DNA of 6,231 nt from Vulcanimicrobiota bacterium (GTDB taxonomy: Bacteria > Vulcanimicrobiota > Vulcanimicrobiia > Vulcanimicrobiales > Vulcanimicrobiaceae). The translations under genes were made by a program, and so were the position numbers. The notes under the pieces were generated by a model that was given only the letters and a program-made list of their open reading frames with translations, did no database searches and was not told where the DNA came from. Location of the stretch: contig JAFAMK010000307.1 in the NCBI GenBank assembly GCA_019233415.1, positions 1-6,231 on the forward strand, given 5' to 3'. Shown in pieces: positions 1 to 5,837 of this stretch (within the stretch, counting starts at the first letter, position 1; the number at the start of each line of letters is the position of its first letter).

Positions 1-880
1 CGTTCGCGCGGTGGATGCGCAGCCCGAGCGGCACGAGCCGGCGCTGCAGCGCGTCGTACTGGTCGTTCGCGAGCGCGCGCAGCGGATACAGCACGACGGT
101 CTTCTCGCCGCGCCCGAGCGCGCGCACCGCCGCCGGATACTGGAAGCACAGCGACTTTCCGCGCCCCGTCCCGAGCACCGCGAGCGTGTTGTGCCCCGCA
201 TCGAGCCGTTCGAGCACCGCGCGCTGCGCGTCGCGCAGCGGACGATCGCCGATCAGCGCATGCAGCACGTCGGCCGACGCGGCCGAACCGCGCACGCCGG
301 CCGCGCGCGCCGCCTCGGTCCGCACGCGCGTCACGTAGATGTTGATCCCGAAACTGCGCGCACCGCCACCGGTCACCGCGGTGACCGCGGCGGTGTACCG
401 CTCACCGGCATCGACGTTCGGGGCGATCCGCGCGGCGATCTCGCGCTTCACGAACCCGAGCTGCAAGCCGCCGTACCACACGCCGACCGCGTTCGGGTCG
501 TACCGGTTTGCCGGATCGCGCCGCAGCTCGAGCGGCGTCCCCGGCGCGAGCGCGCGCACCGTATCCTGCCGCCCCTCGAACGTCACCCCGACGACCTTGG
601 TATTGAACCCGCTCGCATCCCCGATCGTCGCATACGGATCGCGATCCAGAAACTCGCGCGCATGCGCATACAACCCATCGAGAAAGGCACGCGCCTCACC
701 CGCCCCTTCGACAAGCTCAGGATGACGGGGTGGTAGAGCCCCGTCGAGGGCCAGTCCCCCGTCATCCTGAGCTTGTCGAAGGACCCCCGTGTGGGGCGCT
801 GCGGAATACTCCGCCAGGAGCCGCTCGAAGGCGGCTTCTGACGGGGTGGGCGGCGGAAGCCTCTTCTCCCGCGCTGCCAT
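1..880 (-). CDS. HIRAN-domain RecQ-like DEAD/DEAH helicase, N-terminal part
   Basis: The gene reads leftward from an ATG at 880 and runs off the left edge, leaving 293 residues. An in-frame TAA lies directly before the ATG, so no earlier start exists. Residues about 92-185 look like a HIRAN domain: the core RRDPANRYDPNAV (120-132) is followed by GGLQLGFVKREIA. Residues about 205-293 begin a helicase core: LRDAQ (215-219) resembles RecQ motif 0, GTGRGKSLCFQ (237-247) is a Walker A with a RecQ-type continuation, and YPLRALANDQ (265-274) resembles motif Ia. HIRAN domains of known helicases bind DNA ends, so an ATP-driven DNA repair or replication-fork role is inferred. The DEAH box and later motifs lie outside the window. 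The start follows the secF stop by 4 nt with no clear Shine-Dalgarno, suggesting translational coupling. Residues 33-59 are encoded by a long inverted repeat. It could be another superfamily 2 helicase rather than a true RecQ. Confidence 0.85.
   Translation of the reverse strand, partial: MAAREKRLPPPTPSEAAFERLLAEYSAAPHTGVLRQAQDDGGLALDGALPPRHPELVEGAGEARAFLDGLYAHAREFLDRDPYATIGDASGFNTKVVGVTFEGRQDTVRALAPGTPLELRRDPANRYDPNAVGVWYGGLQLGFVKREIAARIAPNVDAGERYTAAVTAVTGGGARSFGINIYVTRVRTEAARAAGVRGSAASADVLHALIGDRPLRDAQRAVLERLDAGHNTLAVLGTGRGKSLCFQYPAAVRALGRGEKTVVLYPLRALANDQYDALQRRLVPLGLRIHRAN
705..782. repeat. Palindromic (REP-like) repeat inside the helicase gene
   Basis: Two arms of 26 bp, 705-730 and 757-782, are exact reverse complements. 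Each contains the core TTCGACAAGCTCAGGATGAC or its complement. They flank a 26-nt loop that holds a further small stem (738-741 with 748-751). The whole unit is 78 bp, exactly 26 codons, and is open in the helicase frame. There it encodes a segment containing LRQAQDD (34-40) and HPELVEG (53-59). From memory, this palindrome core recurs as dispersed repeats in many unrelated high-GC genomes, where its translations appear as peptides such as FDKLRMT or HPELVEG. Only one unit is visible here, so dispersal in this genome is inferred. The element has no coding capacity of its own. Confidence 0.85.
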
Positions 881-884
881 TTAG

Positions 885-2231
885 CTATTGGGCGTGGTGG
901 TGTTCGGGCTCGGGTTCGGGAGTCGTCGGTTCCTCGTCGCCGAGGTTCAGCCGAATCTCCTCGTGGCCCAGCTCCGCCGCCTCGTCGTGCAAGCCCATCG
1001 CCTGCGCGTCGAGCGGGTCGATCTCGTGCTCGTGCTCCGCGTGCTCCGTCTCCGGCTCGTGCGGCCGCGGCAGCTCGGCACCGAAGTTACGGTTCTCGAA
1101 CTTCTCGAAGTCCGTCTGCTGCGCCGAGCGCTTGTAGCGCGGCGGCGGGGTCGAGCGGCGCGAGGCGCCTTGGCGCTCCGCTTCGCGGCGCGTGCGGCGC
1201 GCCTCCGCGATTGCCTCGCGGTCGCGCACGGCCGCTGCGCTGCTCGAGGCGCCGCGCGCGGCGGCGACCGTCTTCGGCTGCGCCGCGAGCGACGAGCGGC
1301 GGAAGATCCCGCCGCCCCGCTTGTGGACGCGCTTCTGCAGCACCGCGACGAGCGGGGCCGAGTAGAAGATCGAGTGGTAGCCGCCCGAGCAGATGCCGAC
1401 GAGCAGCGCGAACGCGAAGTTCTGCAGCGAGGCGCCGCCGAACGCGAGCAGCGCGACGAGCGTGATGACGACGGTCGCGAGCGTGTTGACCGAGCGCGTC
1501 ATCGTCTGCAGGATCGACGTGTTGACGATCTCGTCGAACGGCTTGCCGTCCATCAGCTTGACGTTCTCGCGGATTCGGTCGAGGATCACGATCGTGTCCA
1601 TGACCGAGTAGCCGATGACCGTCAGGACCGCGGCCAGGAACGCGTCGTCGACGCGCCGCCCGGCGATCGCGTAGATGCCGATCATCATCAGCGAGTCGCG
1701 GATCAGCGCGACGACGCAGACCCAGCCGAAGATCAGGTTCCAGCCGAACCGGAACGCGATGTAGAGGAACTGGATCGCGATCGCGATGACGAGCGCCTTG
1801 ATCGCGTTGAGCAGGTACTCGCGCGAGAGCGACGGTCCGACCGTCGAGATCGACGACGTCGCGCGGTCGACCGGCGCGAGCTTGTTGAGCGCGGCCCAGA
1901 ACGGCAGCGAGTTGTTCCCGAAGTCGTGCTGCGTCTCGATCGTCCAGCGCTCGTCGGCCGGCTCACCGGGCTTCGTGAGCGTGTTGATCCGCGCGTCGGT
2001 GACGCCGAGGCCGTCGAGCGCCGTCGCGACCGCGTCCTTCGTCACCGGCTGGCTGAACTTGACGGTGACGTCGGTCCCGCCGGTGAACGAAAGGCCCAGC
2101 CGCAGCGGCGTGCCGTCCTTCACCCAGTGGAAGGCCATGAAGAGCACGCCGGCGAGGATGACCGCGTACGAGATCGCCGAGACGATCTTGAACCATCCGA
2201 CGACGTTCCAGTTGAGGCGGCGGAAGAACAT
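885..2231 (-). CDS. secF: Protein translocase subunit SecF
   Basis: This is an inner-membrane partner of SecD that uses the proton gradient to drive late protein export behind SecYEG. The 448-residue product has a first membrane segment near 15-35, an FTGG motif (49-52), an external domain of about 100 residues, and five further hydrophobic segments between about 142 and 298. The family signature GYSVMDTIVILDRIREN spans 207-223; SecF usually has Asn where Met211 sits. Asp212 and Arg246 (in QTMTRS) have the 34-residue spacing of the proton-pathway Asp637/Arg671 of Thermus SecDF, as I recall it. After about residue 303 an unusual 145-residue tail follows: an Arg/Ala-rich part, then an acidic part with nine His ending HHHAQ. 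SecF proteins generally end soon after the last membrane helix. The ATG directly follows the secD TAG (TAGATG); GGAGG at 2243-2247 lies 11 nt upstream. The 444-residue SecD and this SecF are separate, not fused. Confidence 0.96.
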   Translation of the reverse strand: MFFRRLNWNVVGWFKIVSAISYAVILAGVLFMAFHWVKDGTPLRLGLSFTGGTDVTVKFSQPVTKDAVATALDGLGVTDARINTLTKPGEPADERWTIETQHDFGNNSLPFWAALNKLAPVDRATSSISTVGPSLSREYLLNAIKALVIAIAIQFLYIAFRFGWNLIFGWVCVVALIRDSLMMIGIYAIAGRRVDDAFLAAVLTVIGYSVMDTIVILDRIRENVKLMDGKPFDEIVNTSILQTMTRSVNTLATVVITLVALLAFGGASLQNFAFALLVGICSGGYHSIFYSAPLVAVLQKRVHKRGGGIFRRSSLAAQPKTVAAARGASSSAAAVRDREAIAEARRTRREAERQGASRRSTPPPRYKRSAQQTDFEKFENRNFGAELPRPHEPETEHAEHEHEIDPLDAQAMGLHDEAAELGHEEIRLNLGDEEPTTPEPEPEHHHAQ

Positions 2232-3566
2232 CTAGCTGCGAGCCTCCGCCGTCACGACCGGAACGGCCGGGCCGTCCGCACCGTAGGCGGCCTTCGACGT
2301 GACGAGGTTGTTCTCGACGACGAGATCCATGAAGAAGCGGGTGATGACGACCGCCGTGAACAGCGAGAACGCGGTCCCCCAGAACAGCGTGTACGCGAAG
2401 CCCTTCACCGTCCCGGTGCCGAGGACGTAGAGCACGCCCGCGCCGACGATCGTCGTGAAGTGCGAGTCGAAGACCGAGCTGAACGCGCGCTGGAACCCGA
2501 TCTTCACCGCCGCGCGCAGCGACTTGCCGGCCCACAATTCTTCCTTGAGCCGCTCGAAGATCAGGACGTTCGCGTCGACCGCCATCCCGATCGAGAGCAC
2601 GAAGCCCGCGATCCCCGGAAGCGTCAGCACCGCGTGCGCGACCGAGAGCAGCCCCAGCAGCATCAGCACGTAGACGAACAGCGCGAGGTCGGCGAGGATA
2701 CCCGGCAGCCGGTACATGAACGCCATGAACAGCAGCACCAGGCCCAGCCCGGCGATCGACGCGACCAGCGACTTCTGCAGGTCTTCCTGACCGAGGATCG
2801 GACCCACGTCGTCCTTCTCGATGATCGTCACCGGGACGGGGAGCGCACCGGCGTTCAGCTCGTTGGCGAGCGTCGCGACCGCGTCTTCCGAGAACGACCC
2901 GTGGATCATCCCGTTGTCCGAGATGATCCCCTCGATCGTCGCGTCGGAGACCCAGTGCTTGTCGAGGAAGATGCCCATGATCTGGCCCATGTGGTCGCGG
3001 GTCATCTGGGCGAACTTCGACGGGTTCTTGGTCGTGAAGTCGACCTGCGGCTCACCGCCCTGCCCGAAGCCGGGGGCCGCGCTCTTCAGCTCGGCGCCGG
3101 TGTAGACGACCGGACCGCCGTCCTTGTACGCGCCGCTCGGCACGCCGGCCGGGAGGTTCGTGCCGGCGTACTTCGCATCGGCCCGCGCGCGCTGGCTGAC
3201 CTGCGGCGGGAGAATCTTGAACTCCAGCACCGCTACCTGCTTGAGCAGCTGTTCGAGCTGATCGGCGTTCTTGACGGCCGGAACCTCGACCAGGAGCCGG
3301 TCGGTGCCGACTCGGGAGATCACCGGCTCGGAGACACCGAGCCCGTTGACGCGTTTGTCGACGACCAGCTCGACCTGGTTCTGGACGTCGGTCGTGATCT
3401 TCGGGACGTCCTTGGTCGTATCGAGCTGGAGCAGCACCCGCGCGCCGCCTTGAAGGTCGAGACCGAGGTGGATCTTCTTCTGGATGGGCAGTACAGCCCA
3501 CACGCAGAGGCCGACCAAGGCCAACAGGAGGAGCGCTTGAAGCGGCCTCTTCAGCTTATTCCACAT
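2232..3566 (-). CDS. secD: Protein translocase subunit SecD
   Basis: This membrane protein works with SecF to pull secreted proteins across the membrane using the proton gradient. From the ATG at 3566 it is 444 residues. It starts MWNKLKRP with a membrane anchor at about 9-27, followed by the SecD hallmark GLDLQGG (35-41). A large external domain comes next, with VGPILGQ (254-260). The C-terminal membrane part has five hydrophobic segments (about 267-416) and the signature SIGMAVDANVLIFERLKEE (325-343). Asp331 matches the position of the transport-essential Asp340 of Thermus SecDF, by motif. In the following conserved segment it reads DSHFTT (367-372), where most SecDs have DANxTT. The frame stays open upstream to 3674, but that start is unlikely: it adds 36 non-homologous residues before the anchor, and the promoter lies inside the extension. 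Only a weak Shine-Dalgarno (GGA) precedes 3566. No yajC lies upstream, unlike many sec operons. Confidence 0.96.
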   Translation of the reverse strand: MWNKLKRPLQALLLLALVGLCVWAVLPIQKKIHLGLDLQGGARVLLQLDTTKDVPKITTDVQNQVELVVDKRVNGLGVSEPVISRVGTDRLLVEVPAVKNADQLEQLLKQVAVLEFKILPPQVSQRARADAKYAGTNLPAGVPSGAYKDGGPVVYTGAELKSAAPGFGQGGEPQVDFTTKNPSKFAQMTRDHMGQIMGIFLDKHWVSDATIEGIISDNGMIHGSFSEDAVATLANELNAGALPVPVTIIEKDDVGPILGQEDLQKSLVASIAGLGLVLLFMAFMYRLPGILADLALFVYVLMLLGLLSVAHAVLTLPGIAGFVLSIGMAVDANVLIFERLKEELWAGKSLRAAVKIGFQRAFSSVFDSHFTTIVGAGVLYVLGTGTVKGFAYTLFWGTAFSLFTAVVITRFFMDLVVENNLVTSKAAYGADGPAVPVVTAEARS

Positions 3567-3570
3567 ACCG

Positions 3571-3600
3571 GATTCCGGGGAAGGGGAGAACCCCCGGATC
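3571..3600. promoter_or_regulatory. Inverted repeat over the secD transcription start
   Basis: GATTCCGGGG (3571-3580) and CCCCGGATC (3592-3600) are complementary over 9 bp with one unpaired T and an 11-nt gap. On the minus strand the repeat overlaps the end of the -10 element and ends 4 nt before the secD ATG. With a start near 3591, most of one arm would not be transcribed, so it is more likely a DNA-level operator than an RNA hairpin. If transcription starts further upstream, it would fold beside the start codon. No known binding-site family was recognised. Confidence 0.35.
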
Positions 3601-3626
3601 GTAGCATGGGGGCCGGACAGCGTCAA
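3598..3626 (-). promoter_or_regulatory. Sigma70-type promoter for secD-secF-helicase
   Basis: On the minus strand, TTGACG (3626-3621) is followed by a 17-nt spacer and TACGAT (3603-3598). These match the -35 consensus at 5 of 6 positions and the -10 consensus at 4 of 6, with the optimal spacing. Transcription would begin near 3591, giving a leader of about 25 nt before the secD ATG at 3566. No other promoter is evident between secD and the helicase, so all three genes probably share this transcript. Confidence 0.65.
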
Positions 3627-3632
3627 ACGACG

Positions 3633-3662
3633 TTGCGGTCGTCCGGACCACGGCGGGATATG
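3633..3662 (+). promoter_or_regulatory. Weak candidate promoter for the Fur-family gene
   Basis: TTGCGG (3633-3638) and GATATG (3657-3662) are separated by 18 nt on the plus strand, giving a start near 3669 and a leader of about 20 nt. The -10 match is poor (3 of 6). The perfect 8-bp palindrome GTCCGGAC (3641-3648) lies in the spacer and could be an operator. The -35 elements of this and the secD promoter are only 6 nt apart, so regulation might be shared. Confidence 0.3.
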
Positions 3663-3689
3663 GGGCCCGGACACACGGAGGGCGCCCTA

Positions 3690-4124
3690 GTGACCGACGG
3701 CAAGGGGGTCGACGCCGGACTTCTGCAGACGCGGTATCGTCTGACCAAGCAGCGCGCGGCGATTTTGCGCGCGCTCGAGGACGGCGCCCACCTGACCGCC
3801 GAGACGATCCACGAGCGGGTCCGGGTCGAGCTGCCCGCCGTCAGCCTCGGGACGATCTATCGCACCCTCGATATTCTGCGCGCGATCGGGCTCGTCCAGG
3901 TCTTCGCGCACGGCGGCGCGGCGCGCTACGAGGCCGCGCTGGACAAGCATCACCACCTCGTCTGCGTCGCCTGCGGCGAGATCGTCAATGTGCCGGCCCC
4001 GCAGGTTGCCGCAATCGCGCTCGCCGTCGCCCAGGACAACCGCTACAGCGGGATCGACGCGGCAATGGTGATCACCGGGCGCTGCGCGCGCTGCGCTGGG
4101 CTCGCGCGCAACGGACTGAGCTGA
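3690..4124 (+). CDS. Fur/PerR-family metal-dependent transcriptional regulator
   Basis: This cytoplasmic DNA-binding repressor is of the Fur superfamily and has 144 residues, the usual family length. The GTG at 3690 is chosen because GGAGGG (3677-3682) lies 7 nt upstream and the frame matches the family N-terminus. Residues 14-70 form the winged-helix part, with the recognition region SLGTIYRTLDIL (52-63). The dimerisation and metal part contains KHHHLVCVACGEIV (86-99). Cys92/Cys95 and Cys132/Cys135 form the structural zinc site. His34, Glu81, His87 and His89 align by eye with the regulatory metal ligands of Fur/PerR. Asn100 stands where PerR has its peroxide-sensing Asp and Fur often Glu, so which metal or signal it senses cannot be told. 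It is divergent from secD, and a Fe(II) dioxygenase gene follows closely on the same strand. Autoregulation is plausible, but no classical Fur box is visible. Confidence 0.93.
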   Translation: MTDGKGVDAGLLQTRYRLTKQRAAILRALEDGAHLTAETIHERVRVELPAVSLGTIYRTLDILRAIGLVQVFAHGGAARYEAALDKHHHLVCVACGEIVNVPAPQVAAIALAVAQDNRYSGIDAAMVITGRCARCAGLARNGLS

Positions 4125-4159
4125 ACCTGAACCAAACCGACCCGCTCGACCTCGTTGCG

Positions 4160-4681
4160 GTGCTCGCGCCCGAGCGCTGCGCAGCGCTGATCGCGGCCGC
4201 GCGCGCGAGCACGGCCTGGCGCGACGCGCCGATCTACACGAGCGCCGGTGACGGCGCGGTCGCGGTCGTGAACGATGCGGTGCGGCGCGCGGCGCTGCTG
4301 GACGAAGCCGATCTGCCGCCCGACGCCGCGGCGATCGTCGACGAAGCGAAACGCAGGGTCGAGGAGCGCGTCGCCGCATACGCGGCGGGGCTGCGTGCTG
4401 GCGAGGTGCAGCTGGTGCGATACGAGCCGGGCGGCTTCTTCTATACGCACCAGGACGCGACCGCGAGCCCGCGCGAGTGGCGCAAGGTCAGCGCCGTCGT
4501 CTACCTCAACGACGACTTCACCGGCGGCACGACGAGCTTTCCGGTCCTCGACCGCATCGTCACGCCACGCACCGGCCACGCGCTGCTGTTCGTACCGCAC
4601 CTCGTGCACGGCGCCGACCCCGTCGAACGCGGTGAGAAGTTCGTCCTGACGTTCTGGCTGGGGCCGTCAGAACGCCACTAA
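4160..4681 (+). CDS. 2-oxoglutarate/Fe(II) dioxygenase, prolyl-4-hydroxylase type
   Basis: The product is a small double-stranded beta-helix dioxygenase of 173 residues. It would couple 2-oxoglutarate decarboxylation to hydroxylation of an unknown substrate, possibly a protein side chain. The Fe(II) ligands are visible: HQD (97-99) and His150, with Lys160 ten residues later as the likely 2-oxoglutarate anchor, as in prolyl 4-hydroxylases. Supporting family motifs are YEPGGFFYTHQD (88-99), YLNDDFTGGTTSFP (115-128) and the TGHALLFVPHLVH strand (138-150). The start is uncertain. GTG at 4160 has no clear Shine-Dalgarno, and the in-frame codons before it (from CTG at 4127 or 4121) read DPLDLVAV, plausibly part of the domain. 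A CTG start overlapping the regulator's stop is possible. It follows the Fur-family gene and is probably cotranscribed, which suggests metal- or oxygen-linked control. Its stop overlaps the convergent TelA-family gene. Confidence 0.9.
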   Translation: MLAPERCAALIAAARASTAWRDAPIYTSAGDGAVAVVNDAVRRAALLDEADLPPDAAAIVDEAKRRVEERVAAYAAGLRAGEVQLVRYEPGGFFYTHQDATASPREWRKVSAVVYLNDDFTGGTTSFPVLDRIVTPRTGHALLFVPHLVHGADPVERGEKFVLTFWLGPSERH

Positions 4682-5835
4682 CCGGCGAGTTCGCGGCGCG
4701 TCTCGAGGTAGGCCTTGGCTTTGCCGACCTCGTCGCCGAGCGTGTTGACGGTCTGCTCCATCGACGAGAGCGCCTTGATCCGGTAGTCAGCCATTCCGTC
4801 GATCGTCGCGCGCACGTTCGCGAACGCTTCTTTGAGCTTGTCGACGTCGATGGTCGCGCTCGTCGCGCCTTCCTGGATGCGCGTCGCGTTCTGGCGCAGG
4901 ATTTGCGAAGTCGAGAGGATCAGGTTCGAGGTCGTCGACTTCATCGCGTCGATCTGGTCGAGGACGAGCTTCTGGTTCGCAACCGCCTGCGCGACGGTGA
5001 TCGCGGTCTTGAGCGCGGCGACGGTCGTCGTCGTCGCGCGGTCGACGCCCTTGACCAGTTCGGCGTTGTTGCGCTTGATGAGGTCGAGCGCCATGTAGCC
5101 TTGCACGTTGACCGCGAGCTGCGTCGCGATGTCCTGCTGCTTTTGGCGCGCGGCGAACAGGACTTCTTCCTGCAGTGCGCGGGCGCGCTCGGGGTTGTTC
5201 AGCTGAATCGTCTCGATCTCGCGCTCGACCGCGTCGCCGATCGCGCGCGCCAGGTAGCCGTGCTTCTCCAACTCGCCCATTAGCGCCCACATGGTGACTT
5301 TTTCTTGCTCGATCGCCGCGTTGTCGCGCAGCAGCTCGTCCTTGCCGCGGCGCAGGCTCTCGATGATCGCGTTCAGGTGCGACTGCGAGGACTCGTAGCC
5401 GCGGAAATAGTCGCGCAGCTTGTTGCCGAACGGCAGCACGCCGAGCAGCTTCTTGGGCGAGAAGAGGTCGCCCTGATGCGAGGGATCGAGCCGCTCGACG
5501 GTTCCGCGCAGGTCGAGCAGCGTCTTTGCGACCGGCGCGCCTTCGCCGAGCGTCGCCATCGCGCGGGTCGGCCGGTCGAGCATCCGGTTCGCGACGCTCG
5601 CCGAGCGCGTGATCTCCGCGTTTCCGAGCGCTTCGAGCGCCTTCACGCGCTTCGCGTACTCCTCGCTCTCGGGCGCGAGCGACGTCAGGTCGCGCGCGAA
5701 CCGCGCAGCGTGATCGTCGAGCGTGGCGCGCTCGTCGGCCGGGACGGGAACCTTCCCGATCGCGTCGGACGCCGCCACGGGGGCGACCGGTTCGGGCGGC
5801 GTGAGCATCGGCGGCTGAAGCGCTTCGTCGGACAT
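4678..5835 (-). CDS. TelA-family toxic-anion-resistance protein
   Basis: This is a 385-residue cytoplasmic-type protein with no signal peptide or membrane segment. The first 35 residues are Pro/Ala-rich and probably disordered. The rest is almost entirely helical and likely coiled coil. The TelA family pattern is clear: the RRGKDELLRDNAAIEQEK region (162-179), LEKHGYLARAIGDAV (189-203), NVQGYMALDLIKRNNAEL (243-260), then KGVDRATTTTVAALKTAI (262-279). TelA relatives were named for tellurite resistance and recur in stress-gene clusters, but their molecular action is not well established, so no reaction is given. The ATG at 5835 lies 2 nt after the stop of the YbjQ-like gene, with only a weak Shine-Dalgarno, implying translational coupling. 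Its TAG shares bases with the TAA of the convergent dioxygenase gene. No TerD/TerC-type tellurium genes are visible in the window. Confidence 0.93.
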   Translation of the reverse strand: MSDEALQPPMLTPPEPVAPVAASDAIGKVPVPADERATLDDHAARFARDLTSLAPESEEYAKRVKALEALGNAEITRSASVANRMLDRPTRAMATLGEGAPVAKTLLDLRGTVERLDPSHQGDLFSPKKLLGVLPFGNKLRDYFRGYESSQSHLNAIIESLRRGKDELLRDNAAIEQEKVTMWALMGELEKHGYLARAIGDAVEREIETIQLNNPERARALQEEVLFAARQKQQDIATQLAVNVQGYMALDLIKRNNAELVKGVDRATTTTVAALKTAITVAQAVANQKLVLDQIDAMKSTTSNLILSTSQILRQNATRIQEGATSATIDVDKLKEAFANVRATIDGMADYRIKALSSMEQTVNTLGDEVGKAKAYLETRRELAG

Positions 5836-5837
5836 CG

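Noticed and set aside
11..736. Plus-strand open frames of 241, 107 and 128 residues opposite the helicase
   Set aside because: Arg/Pro/Ser-rich composition with no recognisable motif. The minus strand carries HIRAN and Walker A motifs across the same bases.
583..765. Minus-strand 60-residue open frame across the palindrome
   Set aside because: It is in another frame of the helicase gene and exists mainly because the inverted repeat is open in several frames.
785..796. Short inverted repeat CCCC(GTGT)GGGG as a possible terminator after secF
   Set aside because: Only a 4-bp stem, no following T run on the minus strand, and inside the helicase coding sequence.
839..849. 11-bp direct repeat TGACGGGGTGG, also at 723-733, as a second remnant of the palindromic element
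   Set aside because: Too short in GC-rich sequence, and the characteristic TTCGACAAGCTCAGG core is absent at the second site.
3567..3674. N-terminal extension of SecD to an upstream start at 3674
   Set aside because: The extension has no SecD resemblance, contains the promoter, and would put 36 residues ahead of the normal N-terminal anchor.
888..4124. A 1078-residue plus-strand open frame antisense to secD and secF
   Set aside because: Its first 934 residues are Arg/Asp/Val-rich low-complexity sequence typical of the antisense of high-GC genes, opposite well-supported secDF. Only the last 144 residues, the Fur-family protein, are real, and they have their own Shine-Dalgarno.
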